From assembly GCA_015064245.1 (NCBI GenBank), contig SVSQ01000005.1, positions 1 to 50,327 on the forward strand: a stretch of 50,327 nucleotides of DNA, read 5' to 3'. Both the position numbers and the translations under genes were made by a program. Under the pieces are notes generated by a model. That model had not been told where the DNA came from, made no database searches, and saw only the letters and a list, made by a program, of their open reading frames with translations. Below, piece after piece: positions 43,930 to 50,327 of this stretch (positions are counted from its first letter, which is position 1; the number at the start of each line of letters is the position of its first letter). This DNA is from Oscillospiraceae bacterium. GTDB taxonomy: Bacteria > Bacillota > Clostridia > Oscillospirales > CAG-272.

Positions 43930-45636
43930 TTAATACTCATAATTTCCTGCGTTTTCCAGCATCTCTTCCGCAGTTTTTCTGAGTGTCTCTGTGATCTCGA
44001 TACCGCCCATGATCCTTGAAAGCTCGTCCACTCTTTCCGCTTTTGAAAGCTCCTTAACAGAGGTCTCGGCTCTGCCGTCGACCTCTGTTTTCGCTATCTT
44101 GAAGTGGCTGTCGCCCGCTGCCGCAACCTGCGCCGAGTGAGTTATGCTGAACACCTGACAGCCTTTTCCGAGGGCTCTGAGCTTTATACCTATCTTCTGT
44201 GAGGTCTTGCCCGAAACGCCCGTATCGATCTCGTCAAATATCACCGTCTGCACTCCGTCGCCGTCCGCCAGCACGCTCTTGAGCGCCAGCATGACTCTTG
44301 AAAGCTCGCCTCCCGACGCCACCTTTGAAAGAGGCTTGAGGGGCTCGCCCGGGTTTGCGGTTATAAGAAATTCGACCGTATCGCATCCGTTTGCAGAAAA
44401 ACGCTTGGTTCCGTTTTCCGAGGTCATCGGAGTCACTGAAACGCAGAATGACGCTTTTTCAAGATCGAGATAATGAAGCTGATCCGTTATCTCCTGCGAA
44501 AGCTTTTCGGCGTACTCCGTACGTCTTTCCGTAAGCTTCTCCGCCTTTTCCTGCGCCTCTTTTATCTTTGAGGCAAGCTCCTGCTTCAGCTTACGCACCG
44601 CTTTGTCGTTATTCTTCAGCTCCGAAAGCTCTTTTGCCGCTTTTTCTCTGTATTCCAGCACTTTTGGGATACTCTCACCGTAACGCTTTTCGAGCCGAGC
44701 GATAAGATCGAGTCTGGTCTCGATACGGTCAAGCTCTGCCTCGGGATCCCCAGTCTCGCCGTCCGTGAGCGCTTCCGCGGCTTCCGCTATGTCCTGAAGC
44801 TCGTAACGGCAGAACTCAAGCCGCTCCATTATCTTCTGCTGATCCGGAAGAACGTCCTCCAGCTTTTCAGCCGCCTGCAAAGCTCTTGCTATCTGATCGG
44901 AAGCGGATAACGCTCCCCCTTCTCCGCCCTTGAGCGAGGCGAATATCTCCGTTGAATACCTTGATATCTTCTCGATATTCTTGATCTTTTCCCGTTTGGT
45001 GAGCAACGCCTCTTCCTCGCCCGCCTTGAGCTTAGCCGAGTCTATCTCGCCGATCTGGAAGGTAAGGGTGTCGGTTCTGTCCGCTATCTCCTGCTCGCTC
45101 TTGGCAGTATTGCGAAGCTCTTTTCTGATACGCAAAAGCTCCTGATAACAGCTTTGATAATCCGACAGAAGCTCTTCAGTGTGCGCCGAGGCGTCCAGAT
45201 AATCTATATGCTTTTCCGGAGCGAGGAGATCCTGACTGTCGTGCTGACCGTGAATGGTTATCAGCAGTTTACCGATCTCCTTGAGAGTAGCCGCGGGAAC
45301 GCTTCTGCCGTTGACCTTCGATTGCGCCCTTCCGTCCGCGCTGAGAGTACGCTGGATATACAGCGCGCCGTCCTCCTCGGGACGTATGTCAAGCTCCGCA
45401 AGTCCGCTCAGCGTTCTTTCCGAAAGCTCCGTAAAGCAAGCGGAAACGAGAGCCTGGCTCTCTCCGTTTCGTATCAGTTCTCTCGCGCTTCTCGCACCCA
45501 AAAGCAGATTTACCGAGTCTATTATTATTGATTTTCCCGCACCGGTCTCACCCGTAAGTACGGAAAAGCCGTCCGAGAAGTTCACCGTCAGTTTTTTGAT
45601 GACGGCTATATTTTCAATATGCAGCTCACTTATCAC
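43930..45636 (-). CDS. recN: DNA repair protein RecN
   Basis: 568 residues. SMC-like ABC ATPase: Walker A LTGETGAGKS at about 28-37, central coiled coil (about 155-360, rich in Glu/Lys/Leu), ABC signature LSRVMLALKS and Walker B VQTVIFDEIDTGVSG in the last third. RecN tethers DNA ends in double-strand-break repair. It ends the leftward xseA-to-recN cluster, lying 58 bp after argR. Confidence 0.96.
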   Translation of the reverse strand: MISELHIENIAVIKKLTVNFSDGFSVLTGETGAGKSIIIDSVNLLLGARSARELIRNGESQALVSACFTELSERTLSGLAELDIRPEEDGALYIQRTLSADGRAQSKVNGRSVPAATLKEIGKLLITIHGQHDSQDLLAPEKHIDYLDASAHTEELLSDYQSCYQELLRIRKELRNTAKSEQEIADRTDTLTFQIGEIDSAKLKAGEEEALLTKREKIKNIEKISRYSTEIFASLKGGEGGALSASDQIARALQAAEKLEDVLPDQQKIMERLEFCRYELQDIAEAAEALTDGETGDPEAELDRIETRLDLIARLEKRYGESIPKVLEYREKAAKELSELKNNDKAVRKLKQELASKIKEAQEKAEKLTERRTEYAEKLSQEITDQLHYLDLEKASFCVSVTPMTSENGTKRFSANGCDTVEFLITANPGEPLKPLSKVASGGELSRVMLALKSVLADGDGVQTVIFDEIDTGVSGKTSQKIGIKLRALGKGCQVFSITHSAQVAAAGDSHFKIAKTEVDGRAETSVKELSKAERVDELSRIMGGIEITETLRKTAEEMLENAGNYEY

Positions 45637-45694
45637 CGCGTCTGCCCACCTTTATAAGTAAATATTTGTTTTCGTTTTTATACGCAAAAAGGCT

Positions 45695-46150
45695 TTATTT
45701 GATGCTGAGAAGTCCTGAAAGCTCTACCGAGAAGGTTCTGGACGCGTCTGCCGAGCGAAGCACGAGAATGATCGTGTCGTCGCCTGCGATGCTGCCGATT
45801 ATCTCTGTCCAGCCCATGCTGTCAAGAGCCGCCGCAGCTGCCTGCGCCATGCCGCCGTAGGTCTTTACAACGACCAGATTTCCCGCGTGCTCTACGTTGG
45901 TTATGGTCTCCTTGAGTATGTTGAGATACTTGACGGAATGTACGTGTGTTTCCTGATTTGATACCACGTACTTATATACGCCGAATCCGCAGGAGACCTT
46001 TGTGAGTCTGAGCTCTCTTATGTCTCTTGATACCGTCGCCTGGGTAACGTTGTATCCCTCTTCGTTCAGCTTATCGATGAGCTGCTCCTGTGTTTCGATC
46101 GTGTTTTTCGATATAATGTCGAGTATTGCGCTTTGTCTGTTTTGTTTCAT
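45695..46150 (-). CDS. argR: Arginine repressor
   Basis: 151 residues. The N-terminal winged helix has VTQATVSRDIRELRL. The C-terminal hexamerisation and arginine-binding domain has GSIAGDDTIILVLR. It controls arginine synthesis and breakdown genes, none of which lies in this window; its place beside recN is the common clostridial arrangement. No clear ARG box was recognised upstream. The start has AACGGAGAG upstream. Confidence 0.95.
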   Translation of the reverse strand: MKQNRQSAILDIISKNTIETQEQLIDKLNEEGYNVTQATVSRDIRELRLTKVSCGFGVYKYVVSNQETHVHSVKYLNILKETITNVEHAGNLVVVKTYGGMAQAAAAALDSMGWTEIIGSIAGDDTIILVLRSADASRTFSVELSGLLSIK

Positions 46151-46230
46151 TTTGTCTCTCCGTTCCTTTAACGCGTCTTTTTATTTTTATACTCTTTTAA
46201 GAGTTTTTGTAATCTTATTTTACCGTAGGC

Positions 46231-47010
46231 TTACAGCACCGTATCGCTCTTTTTACGGAGCACTCTGTAAAAGCCCTCTTCCTTGAGCTTTATCATCCTG
46301 AGTCCGATATCGCTCTTTTTCACCGTAACGCACGCGCCCTTTTTCAAAGTCTCGGGCTCGCGTCCGTCAACTGTCAGCATACAGCCGTAGCTCTCCACTA
46401 TCGCCGTCAGCACGTTATCCGGTGCAAAGACCAGCGGTCTTGCAAGGGGCGACTGCGGACATATCGGCGTAACGCAGATACATTCGAGCCTCGGCTCTAT
46501 CACCGAACCTCCCGCCGAAAGCGAATACGCTGTCGAGCCTGTTGGAGTGGCGAGTATCAGTCCGTCTCCGCGGTAAAGCGACACCTCGCTCTCGTTGCAT
46601 TTCAGCAGAAATTTCGACATATGGGTGCTTTGGGCGTGTATTACGGCGTCGTTGAGAGCGTACTCTCTTTTTCCGTTCACCGTAACGGAAAGCATCATAC
46701 GCTTTTCTTCCGTATAATTGCCCTTGAACACCTCGGAAAGCGTCTGTATCTCGTCGCTTTGAAGCTCCGCCATATAACCTACTCTGCCAAGGTTTATTCC
46801 GATGACCGCCTTATCGAGCCTGCGGGCTATATGGGACGCTCTCATTATCGTTCCGTCTCCGCCCAGCACCGCGATAAAATCCGCTTCCTCCGGAGTGCTT
46901 ACTGCAGAGCCGCCGTTTTCCTCCGCTATCCTTACTATCTCCTTGCGGACCTTTTCGTCCGCATCCTTATGCATTCCTACAAATATAAAGACTTTCTTAA
47001 TGGTTTTCAC
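46231..47010 (-). CDS. nadK: NAD kinase
   Basis: 259 residues. The GGDGT motif (AVLGGDGTIMRA) and the glycine-rich ATPTGSTAYSLSAGG are the NADK landmarks. GINLGRVGYMAEL and YALNDAVIHA give further NAD-site residues, with Asp where many homologues have Glu. It phosphorylates NAD to NADP. It lies 10 bp after tlyA and is probably transcribed with it. Confidence 0.95.
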   Translation of the reverse strand: MKTIKKVFIFVGMHKDADEKVRKEIVRIAEENGGSAVSTPEEADFIAVLGGDGTIMRASHIARRLDKAVIGINLGRVGYMAELQSDEIQTLSEVFKGNYTEEKRMMLSVTVNGKREYALNDAVIHAQSTHMSKFLLKCNESEVSLYRGDGLILATPTGSTAYSLSAGGSVIEPRLECICVTPICPQSPLARPLVFAPDNVLTAIVESYGCMLTVDGREPETLKKGACVTVKKSDIGLRMIKLKEEGFYRVLRKKSDTVL

Positions 47011-47020
47011 CGCCTTTATC

Positions 47021-47803
47021 TCATTTCTTTGACGCCGCTTTTACCGCCGCGTCAATATCCGTTATCCCCTTCTCTTCATCGGAGAGAACGAACATTCCCA
47101 GATATTCCACGTTTCCGTCTCCCCCGCTTATGGGTGAGAGCGCAAGTCCTTTCAGCGCAAATCCGCAGCTCTCCGCGCTGAGTATCACCGCCTTGCAGGC
47201 GTTTTGACGCGCCTTTTCGTCCTTGACTATTCCGCCCTTGCCGAGCGCGGATTTTCCCGCCTCGAACTGCGGCTTTATCAGCGTCACAAAGACGCCCCCG
47301 TATTTAAGTACCTTCTTCACCGCGCCGTGAATGAGCGTCTGCGATATGAAGCTGACGTCCATAACCGCAAGGTCGCATCTCTCGCCAAGCGCTTCCGCGT
47401 CAAGGTTACGGGCGTTGAAATTTTCTATATTTACAACTCTTTCGTCCTTCAGAAGCGACGGATGCAGCTGTCCCGTTCCGCAATCCACGGCGTAGACCTT
47501 CCTTGCTCCGTTCTGAAGAAGGCAGTCAGTAAATCCGCCCGTTGACGCGCCGATGTCCACGCATACCGCTCCGCCGACGTCAAGACCGAAGAGCTTTATC
47601 GCGCCTTCCATCTTGAGCCCGCCTCTGCCTACGTATTTCAGCCCGCCGTCCTTCAGCTCTACCGTATCCCCTTCGTTTATCTCGAAGGAGCTTTTCGTTA
47701 TATTCCTTCCGTTTACGAACAGCCTTCCCTCTTTGCAAGCGGCTGCCGCTTTCGTCCTGCTCTCGCAGTAACCCTTTTCATACAAAAACAAGTCTGCGCG
47801 CAT
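47021..47803 (-). CDS. tlyA: TlyA-family rRNA 2'-O-methyltransferase
   Basis: 260 residues. The N-terminal S4 RNA-binding domain (about 1-60, MRADLFLYEKGYCESRTKA) is followed by an FtsJ-like SAM methyltransferase with VDIGASTGGFTDCLL and VMDVSFISQT. In mycobacteria TlyA methylates 16S and 23S rRNA cytidines; older names call it hemolysin A. It lies 5 bp after ispA, and nadK follows. Many clostridia have dxs between ispA and tlyA; it is absent here. Confidence 0.94.
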   Translation of the reverse strand: MRADLFLYEKGYCESRTKAAAACKEGRLFVNGRNITKSSFEINEGDTVELKDGGLKYVGRGGLKMEGAIKLFGLDVGGAVCVDIGASTGGFTDCLLQNGARKVYAVDCGTGQLHPSLLKDERVVNIENFNARNLDAEALGERCDLAVMDVSFISQTLIHGAVKKVLKYGGVFVTLIKPQFEAGKSALGKGGIVKDEKARQNACKAVILSAESCGFALKGLALSPISGGDGNVEYLGMFVLSDEEKGITDIDAAVKAASKK

Positions 47804-47808
47804 CTTAT

Positions 47809-48663
47809 TCAGACCTCTCTTGCCGCCAGAAATCCTGCCAGCTCCACAAGAGTCTCGCTTCCCTCGATATCCTTTACGGAATCGATCGCCCTTTGCGTAA
47901 GCTCCTTCGCGTACGCCGACGCTTCTTCCTTGGTCATAAAGCTGAGATAAGTGGTCTTCTGATCCTCTTCGCCCATATCGAGTATGTCGTCCGTGACCTG
48001 GAAAGCGATACCGACGTTTTCCGCGTAGCTTTCCGCGGCTTCAAAGGCTTTTTCGTCCGCCCCTGCCGCGATACAGCCGAGCAACGCCGCGCACTTTATG
48101 AGCGCTCCCGTTTTCAGCAGGTTCATCTGTTTGTGCTGATCCTTCGTCAGCCTTTTATTCTCTCCGATCAGGTCGATCTGCTGACCGCCGATCATTCCGT
48201 TTGCTCCCGCGTGATCCGCCAGCATCTTAACGGCTCTGACCTTCGCCTCGGGAGTAAGCTCCGCCGAAGAGCAGATGACCGAGAACGCCAGCGTCAGAAG
48301 TCCGTCGCCTGCCAGAAGCGCCGTCGCCTCTCCGAATACCTTATGATTGGTTGGCTTTCCTCTTCGGGTGTCATCGTTATCCATACAAGGCAGATCGTCG
48401 TGGATCAGCGAATAGGTATGGACCAGCTCCACCGCCGCCGCAAGCGGGAGCGCCGCATTTACGTCTCCCGAAAACAGCTTGCAGAACTCTATGGTCAGCG
48501 TCGGGCGTATCCTTTTCCCGCCGCCGTTCGCCGAATACAGCATCGACTCTGGCAGAACCCTGAATTCCTTCGCTGTCTTTTCCGAGACCTCTGAAATTAT
48601 TCTCTCTATCGTCTTTTCGGTGAGAGCTGCGTTACTGCTCAGTACAGTCAAAATCTTCTTCAT
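47809..48663 (-). CDS. ispA: Polyprenyl (farnesyl-type) diphosphate synthase
   Basis: 284 residues. GGGKRIRPTL, the first aspartate-rich motif DDLPCMDNDD and the second DDILD identify a short-chain trans-prenyl transferase that builds geranyl and farnesyl diphosphate for undecaprenyl and quinone precursors. The residues before the first motif suit FPP synthase. It overlaps the end of xseB by 32 bp, which implies translational coupling; the ribosome site lies inside xseB and is weak. Confidence 0.93.
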   Translation of the reverse strand: MKKILTVLSSNAALTEKTIERIISEVSEKTAKEFRVLPESMLYSANGGGKRIRPTLTIEFCKLFSGDVNAALPLAAAVELVHTYSLIHDDLPCMDNDDTRRGKPTNHKVFGEATALLAGDGLLTLAFSVICSSAELTPEAKVRAVKMLADHAGANGMIGGQQIDLIGENKRLTKDQHKQMNLLKTGALIKCAALLGCIAAGADEKAFEAAESYAENVGIAFQVTDDILDMGEEDQKTTYLSFMTKEEASAYAKELTQRAIDSVKDIEGSETLVELAGFLAAREV

Positions 48664-48871
48664 CTTTTTTGCCGCCCTGCTCCGTCAGGATCTTTACCTT
48701 CTGTTCAGCCTCGTCCAGCTGCTTTTTGCAGATGTTCACAAGCGCCACGCCCTCTTCAAAGGCTTTCAGCGACTCGTCCAGAGGCGCTTTTCCGTTTTCC
48801 AGCGTAGCAACTATTTTTTCAAGTCTTTCGATAGCCTCCTCGAAGGCTATCTCCTTTTTATTTTCAGCCAT
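48632..48871 (-). CDS. xseB: Exodeoxyribonuclease VII small subunit
   Basis: 79 residues. The typical small helical XseB is recognised from FEEAIERLEKIVATLENG and LDESLKAFEEGVALVNIC. Several copies bind one XseA to form an exonuclease for single-stranded DNA. AAAGGAAAGG precedes the ATG, the gap after xseA is 68 bp, and the 3' end overlaps ispA. Confidence 0.95.
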   Translation of the reverse strand: MAENKKEIAFEEAIERLEKIVATLENGKAPLDESLKAFEEGVALVNICKKQLDEAEQKVKILTEQGGKKDEEDFDCTEQ

Positions 48872-48939
48872 TATATGACCTTTCCTTTCTTACGCCAAGG
48901 CGTGTTTGAAAATCTATCCCGCGGCTTACGCGCCTTTTC

Positions 48940-50166
48940 CTATCTTACCTTTGAAACGATCTCCTTCGCCTGCGCCCTTATCTCGCCGTCCTTCATAACC
49001 ACCCGTACGGCGTCGCCTTCCTTGACCGACGAAACCGAGGTGAGAACTTCTCCCGTATCTCCGTAGACCGCGCTGTAGCCTCTGGTCAGCACCGCCAAGG
49101 GGCTGAGAGCGTTGAGCTTGCCCGCCAGCGCCGCAAAATCACCCTTTGCCGCGGCGAGCTTCAGCGCGTTACGCTTTTCAAGCTTGTCGCTGATGCTTGC
49201 CAGCATGATCCTTTTTTCGTCTATAAATCCGTAAGGCGAGCTGACGACGCGCTTGCTCTCTATTCGCGCAAGACGGTCCTTCAAGGCTCTGAGCTTGTTA
49301 TCCGTCAAAAGCTTCAGTCTGTTTTCAAATCCCGTAAACTCTCTGAGCACCGCGTCTCTGTCGGGAACGGCGATCTCCGCCGCCGCCGAAGGGGTTGGCG
49401 CTCTTACAGACGAGACGAAATCGCAGATAGTAAAATCCGTCTCGTGCCCCACCGCCGATATTACTGGAAGTCCCGAAAACGCAATCGTCCTCGCCAGCTC
49501 CTCGCTGTTGAACGCCCACAGGTCTTCTATCGATCCGCCGCCTCTGCCTATGATGACCGTATCGGGCGGATTCTGCCTGAAATACTCTATTCCGCTTATA
49601 AGGGACGCTACCGCTCCATCGCCTTGCACCAGCGCGGGATACAGGACTATCTCCGCCGCAGGCCAACGCCTGCGTGTCACGTTTATCATATCTCTGACCG
49701 CCGCGCCCGTGGGAGAGGTGATGACGCCTATCCTCTTCGGAAAACGGGGTATCTCTCTTTTATATCTGTCGGAAAACAGCCCTTCCGCTTCCAGCTTTTG
49801 CTTCAGACGTTCGTAAGCCTCGTAGAGCGCGCCCTTTCCGTCGGGGCGCATCTCGCTTACCACCATCTGATACTGACCGCTTGCCGCGTAGACGGTTAGT
49901 CTGCCATTGGCGACCACCTTCATACCGTCCCCGATCTTGAAATCCAGTCCTTTTGCGTCGCGGGCGAACATTATTCCGCGGAGCACCGCGCCCTCGTCCT
50001 TTAATGAGAAATACAGATGTCCGCTCCTATGGTTCACGAAGTTGGATATCTCGCCCCGAACGCTCATTCCCGAGAAAACGGGAACGCCTTCGATAAGCTC
50101 CTTGACGTAACCCGTGACCTGGGATACGCTCAGAACGTTCTCCCTGAAATAGCTTTCGATATTCAT
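48940..50166 (-). CDS. xseA: Exodeoxyribonuclease VII large subunit
   Basis: 408 residues. The N-terminal OB fold (about 8-100, VTGYVKELIEG and HRSGHLYFSLKD) is followed by the catalytic core with IGVITSPTGAAVRD, GRGGGSIEDLWAFN and VISAVGHETDFT, then a coiled-coil region that binds XseB. It degrades single-stranded DNA into short oligonucleotides. First gene visible in the leftward cluster, with AAAGGAGAACGG before the ATG. Confidence 0.97.
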   Translation of the reverse strand: MNIESYFRENVLSVSQVTGYVKELIEGVPVFSGMSVRGEISNFVNHRSGHLYFSLKDEGAVLRGIMFARDAKGLDFKIGDGMKVVANGRLTVYAASGQYQMVVSEMRPDGKGALYEAYERLKQKLEAEGLFSDRYKREIPRFPKRIGVITSPTGAAVRDMINVTRRRWPAAEIVLYPALVQGDGAVASLISGIEYFRQNPPDTVIIGRGGGSIEDLWAFNSEELARTIAFSGLPVISAVGHETDFTICDFVSSVRAPTPSAAAEIAVPDRDAVLREFTGFENRLKLLTDNKLRALKDRLARIESKRVVSSPYGFIDEKRIMLASISDKLEKRNALKLAAAKGDFAALAGKLNALSPLAVLTRGYSAVYGDTGEVLTSVSSVKEGDAVRVVMKDGEIRAQAKEIVSKVR

Positions 50167-50263
50167 TTCCCGTTCTCCTTTCTATAAGACTTTTTAAGCC
50201 AAGGCTATGTCACATTAAATAACTGATAAATTGGAGTTTATGCGTGAGTTTCCTCTTATAAAT

Positions 50264-50327
50264 GTAGGGACCGGCGTCCTCGACGGTCCGTAAGATTTAC
50301 GCTTTGTTTATGCGGACCGTCGAGGAC
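50264..50327. repeat. Second copy of the GTAGGGACCGGC interspersed repeat (cut by window edge)
   Basis: GTAGGGACCGGC is followed by a long hairpin, TCCTCGACGGTCCG with CGGACCGTCGAGGA. It matches the ends and inner arms of the element at 3104-3259. The far end is outside the window. Confidence 0.75.

Noticed and set aside
46191-46204. ACTCTTTTAAGAGT palindrome upstream of argR as an ARG box or terminator
   Set aside because: It does not resemble the ARG-box consensus I know and lacks a leftward T-run; too short to call.

Overview
The window looks like chromosomal DNA of a low-to-moderate GC, Gram-positive, strictly anaerobic member of the Clostridia, plausibly a gut lineage near the Oscillospirales or Ruminococcaceae. 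The support is indirect. There are two rubrerythrin-type peroxide reductases beside a PerR-like regulator, a CwlD-like amidase typical of spore formers, a clostridial xseA-xseB-ispA-tlyA-nadK-argR-recN cluster, RNase J, a short archaeal-type ProS, a THF riboswitch before folT-folC, near-consensus sigma-A promoters with 16-17 bp spacers, and several TTG start codons. The assignment is an inference; no rRNA or tRNA gene was seen.

Layout. 1-0.75 kb: reverse rubrerythrin (cut by the window edge) and perR, one leftward operon from a promoter that overlaps a palindrome. 0.75-2.9 kb: RNase J behind an unexplained structured leader. 2.9-9 kb: an interspersed repeat, three tandem BspA-like leucine-rich-repeat lipoproteins, a fourth membrane-anchored LRR protein facing them, then a family-4 uracil-DNA glycosylase. 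9.7-14.6 kb: a leftward group with a sugar isomerase/epimerase, a Gfo/Idh/MocA dehydrogenase, a ComEC-like metallo-hydrolase, a small membrane protein and ychF. 14.8-18.7 kb: a two-component system, rubrerythrin under a candidate PerR-type operator, and a ZIP metal transporter. 18.75-20 kb: rpsF-ssb-rpsR. 20.3-29.5 kb: an RlmL-type methyltransferase, cwlD-like amidase, radA, a DUF815 ATPase, a clan GH-A glycosidase, and the THF riboswitch-folT-folC unit. 30-37 kb: proS, three small genes of unknown role, then thuA-lacZ. 37.4-42.5 kb: cell-wall genes (ddl, an Asp/Glu racemase, murB) around comEC. 42.6-50.2 kb: tyrS and the recN...xseA cluster.

How the genes fit together. Peroxide defence (PerR plus two rubrerythrins) appears to share a palindromic operator. 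Carbohydrate use is represented by LacZ, a GH-A enzyme, ThuA, a Gfo/Idh/MocA dehydrogenase and a TIM-barrel isomerase, a set that recalls 3-keto-glycoside chemistry. Folate uptake and retention (FolT, FolC) is under THF control. Most remaining genes are housekeeping.

No CRISPR array, transposase, prophage, toxin-antitoxin module or obvious defence system was found. The least explained signals are intergenic: a post-stop repeat family with a variable perfect-palindrome core, MITE/REP-like inverted repeats, a 38-bp perfect palindrome, and the RNase J leader. All family calls were made by reading the sequence, without database searches.
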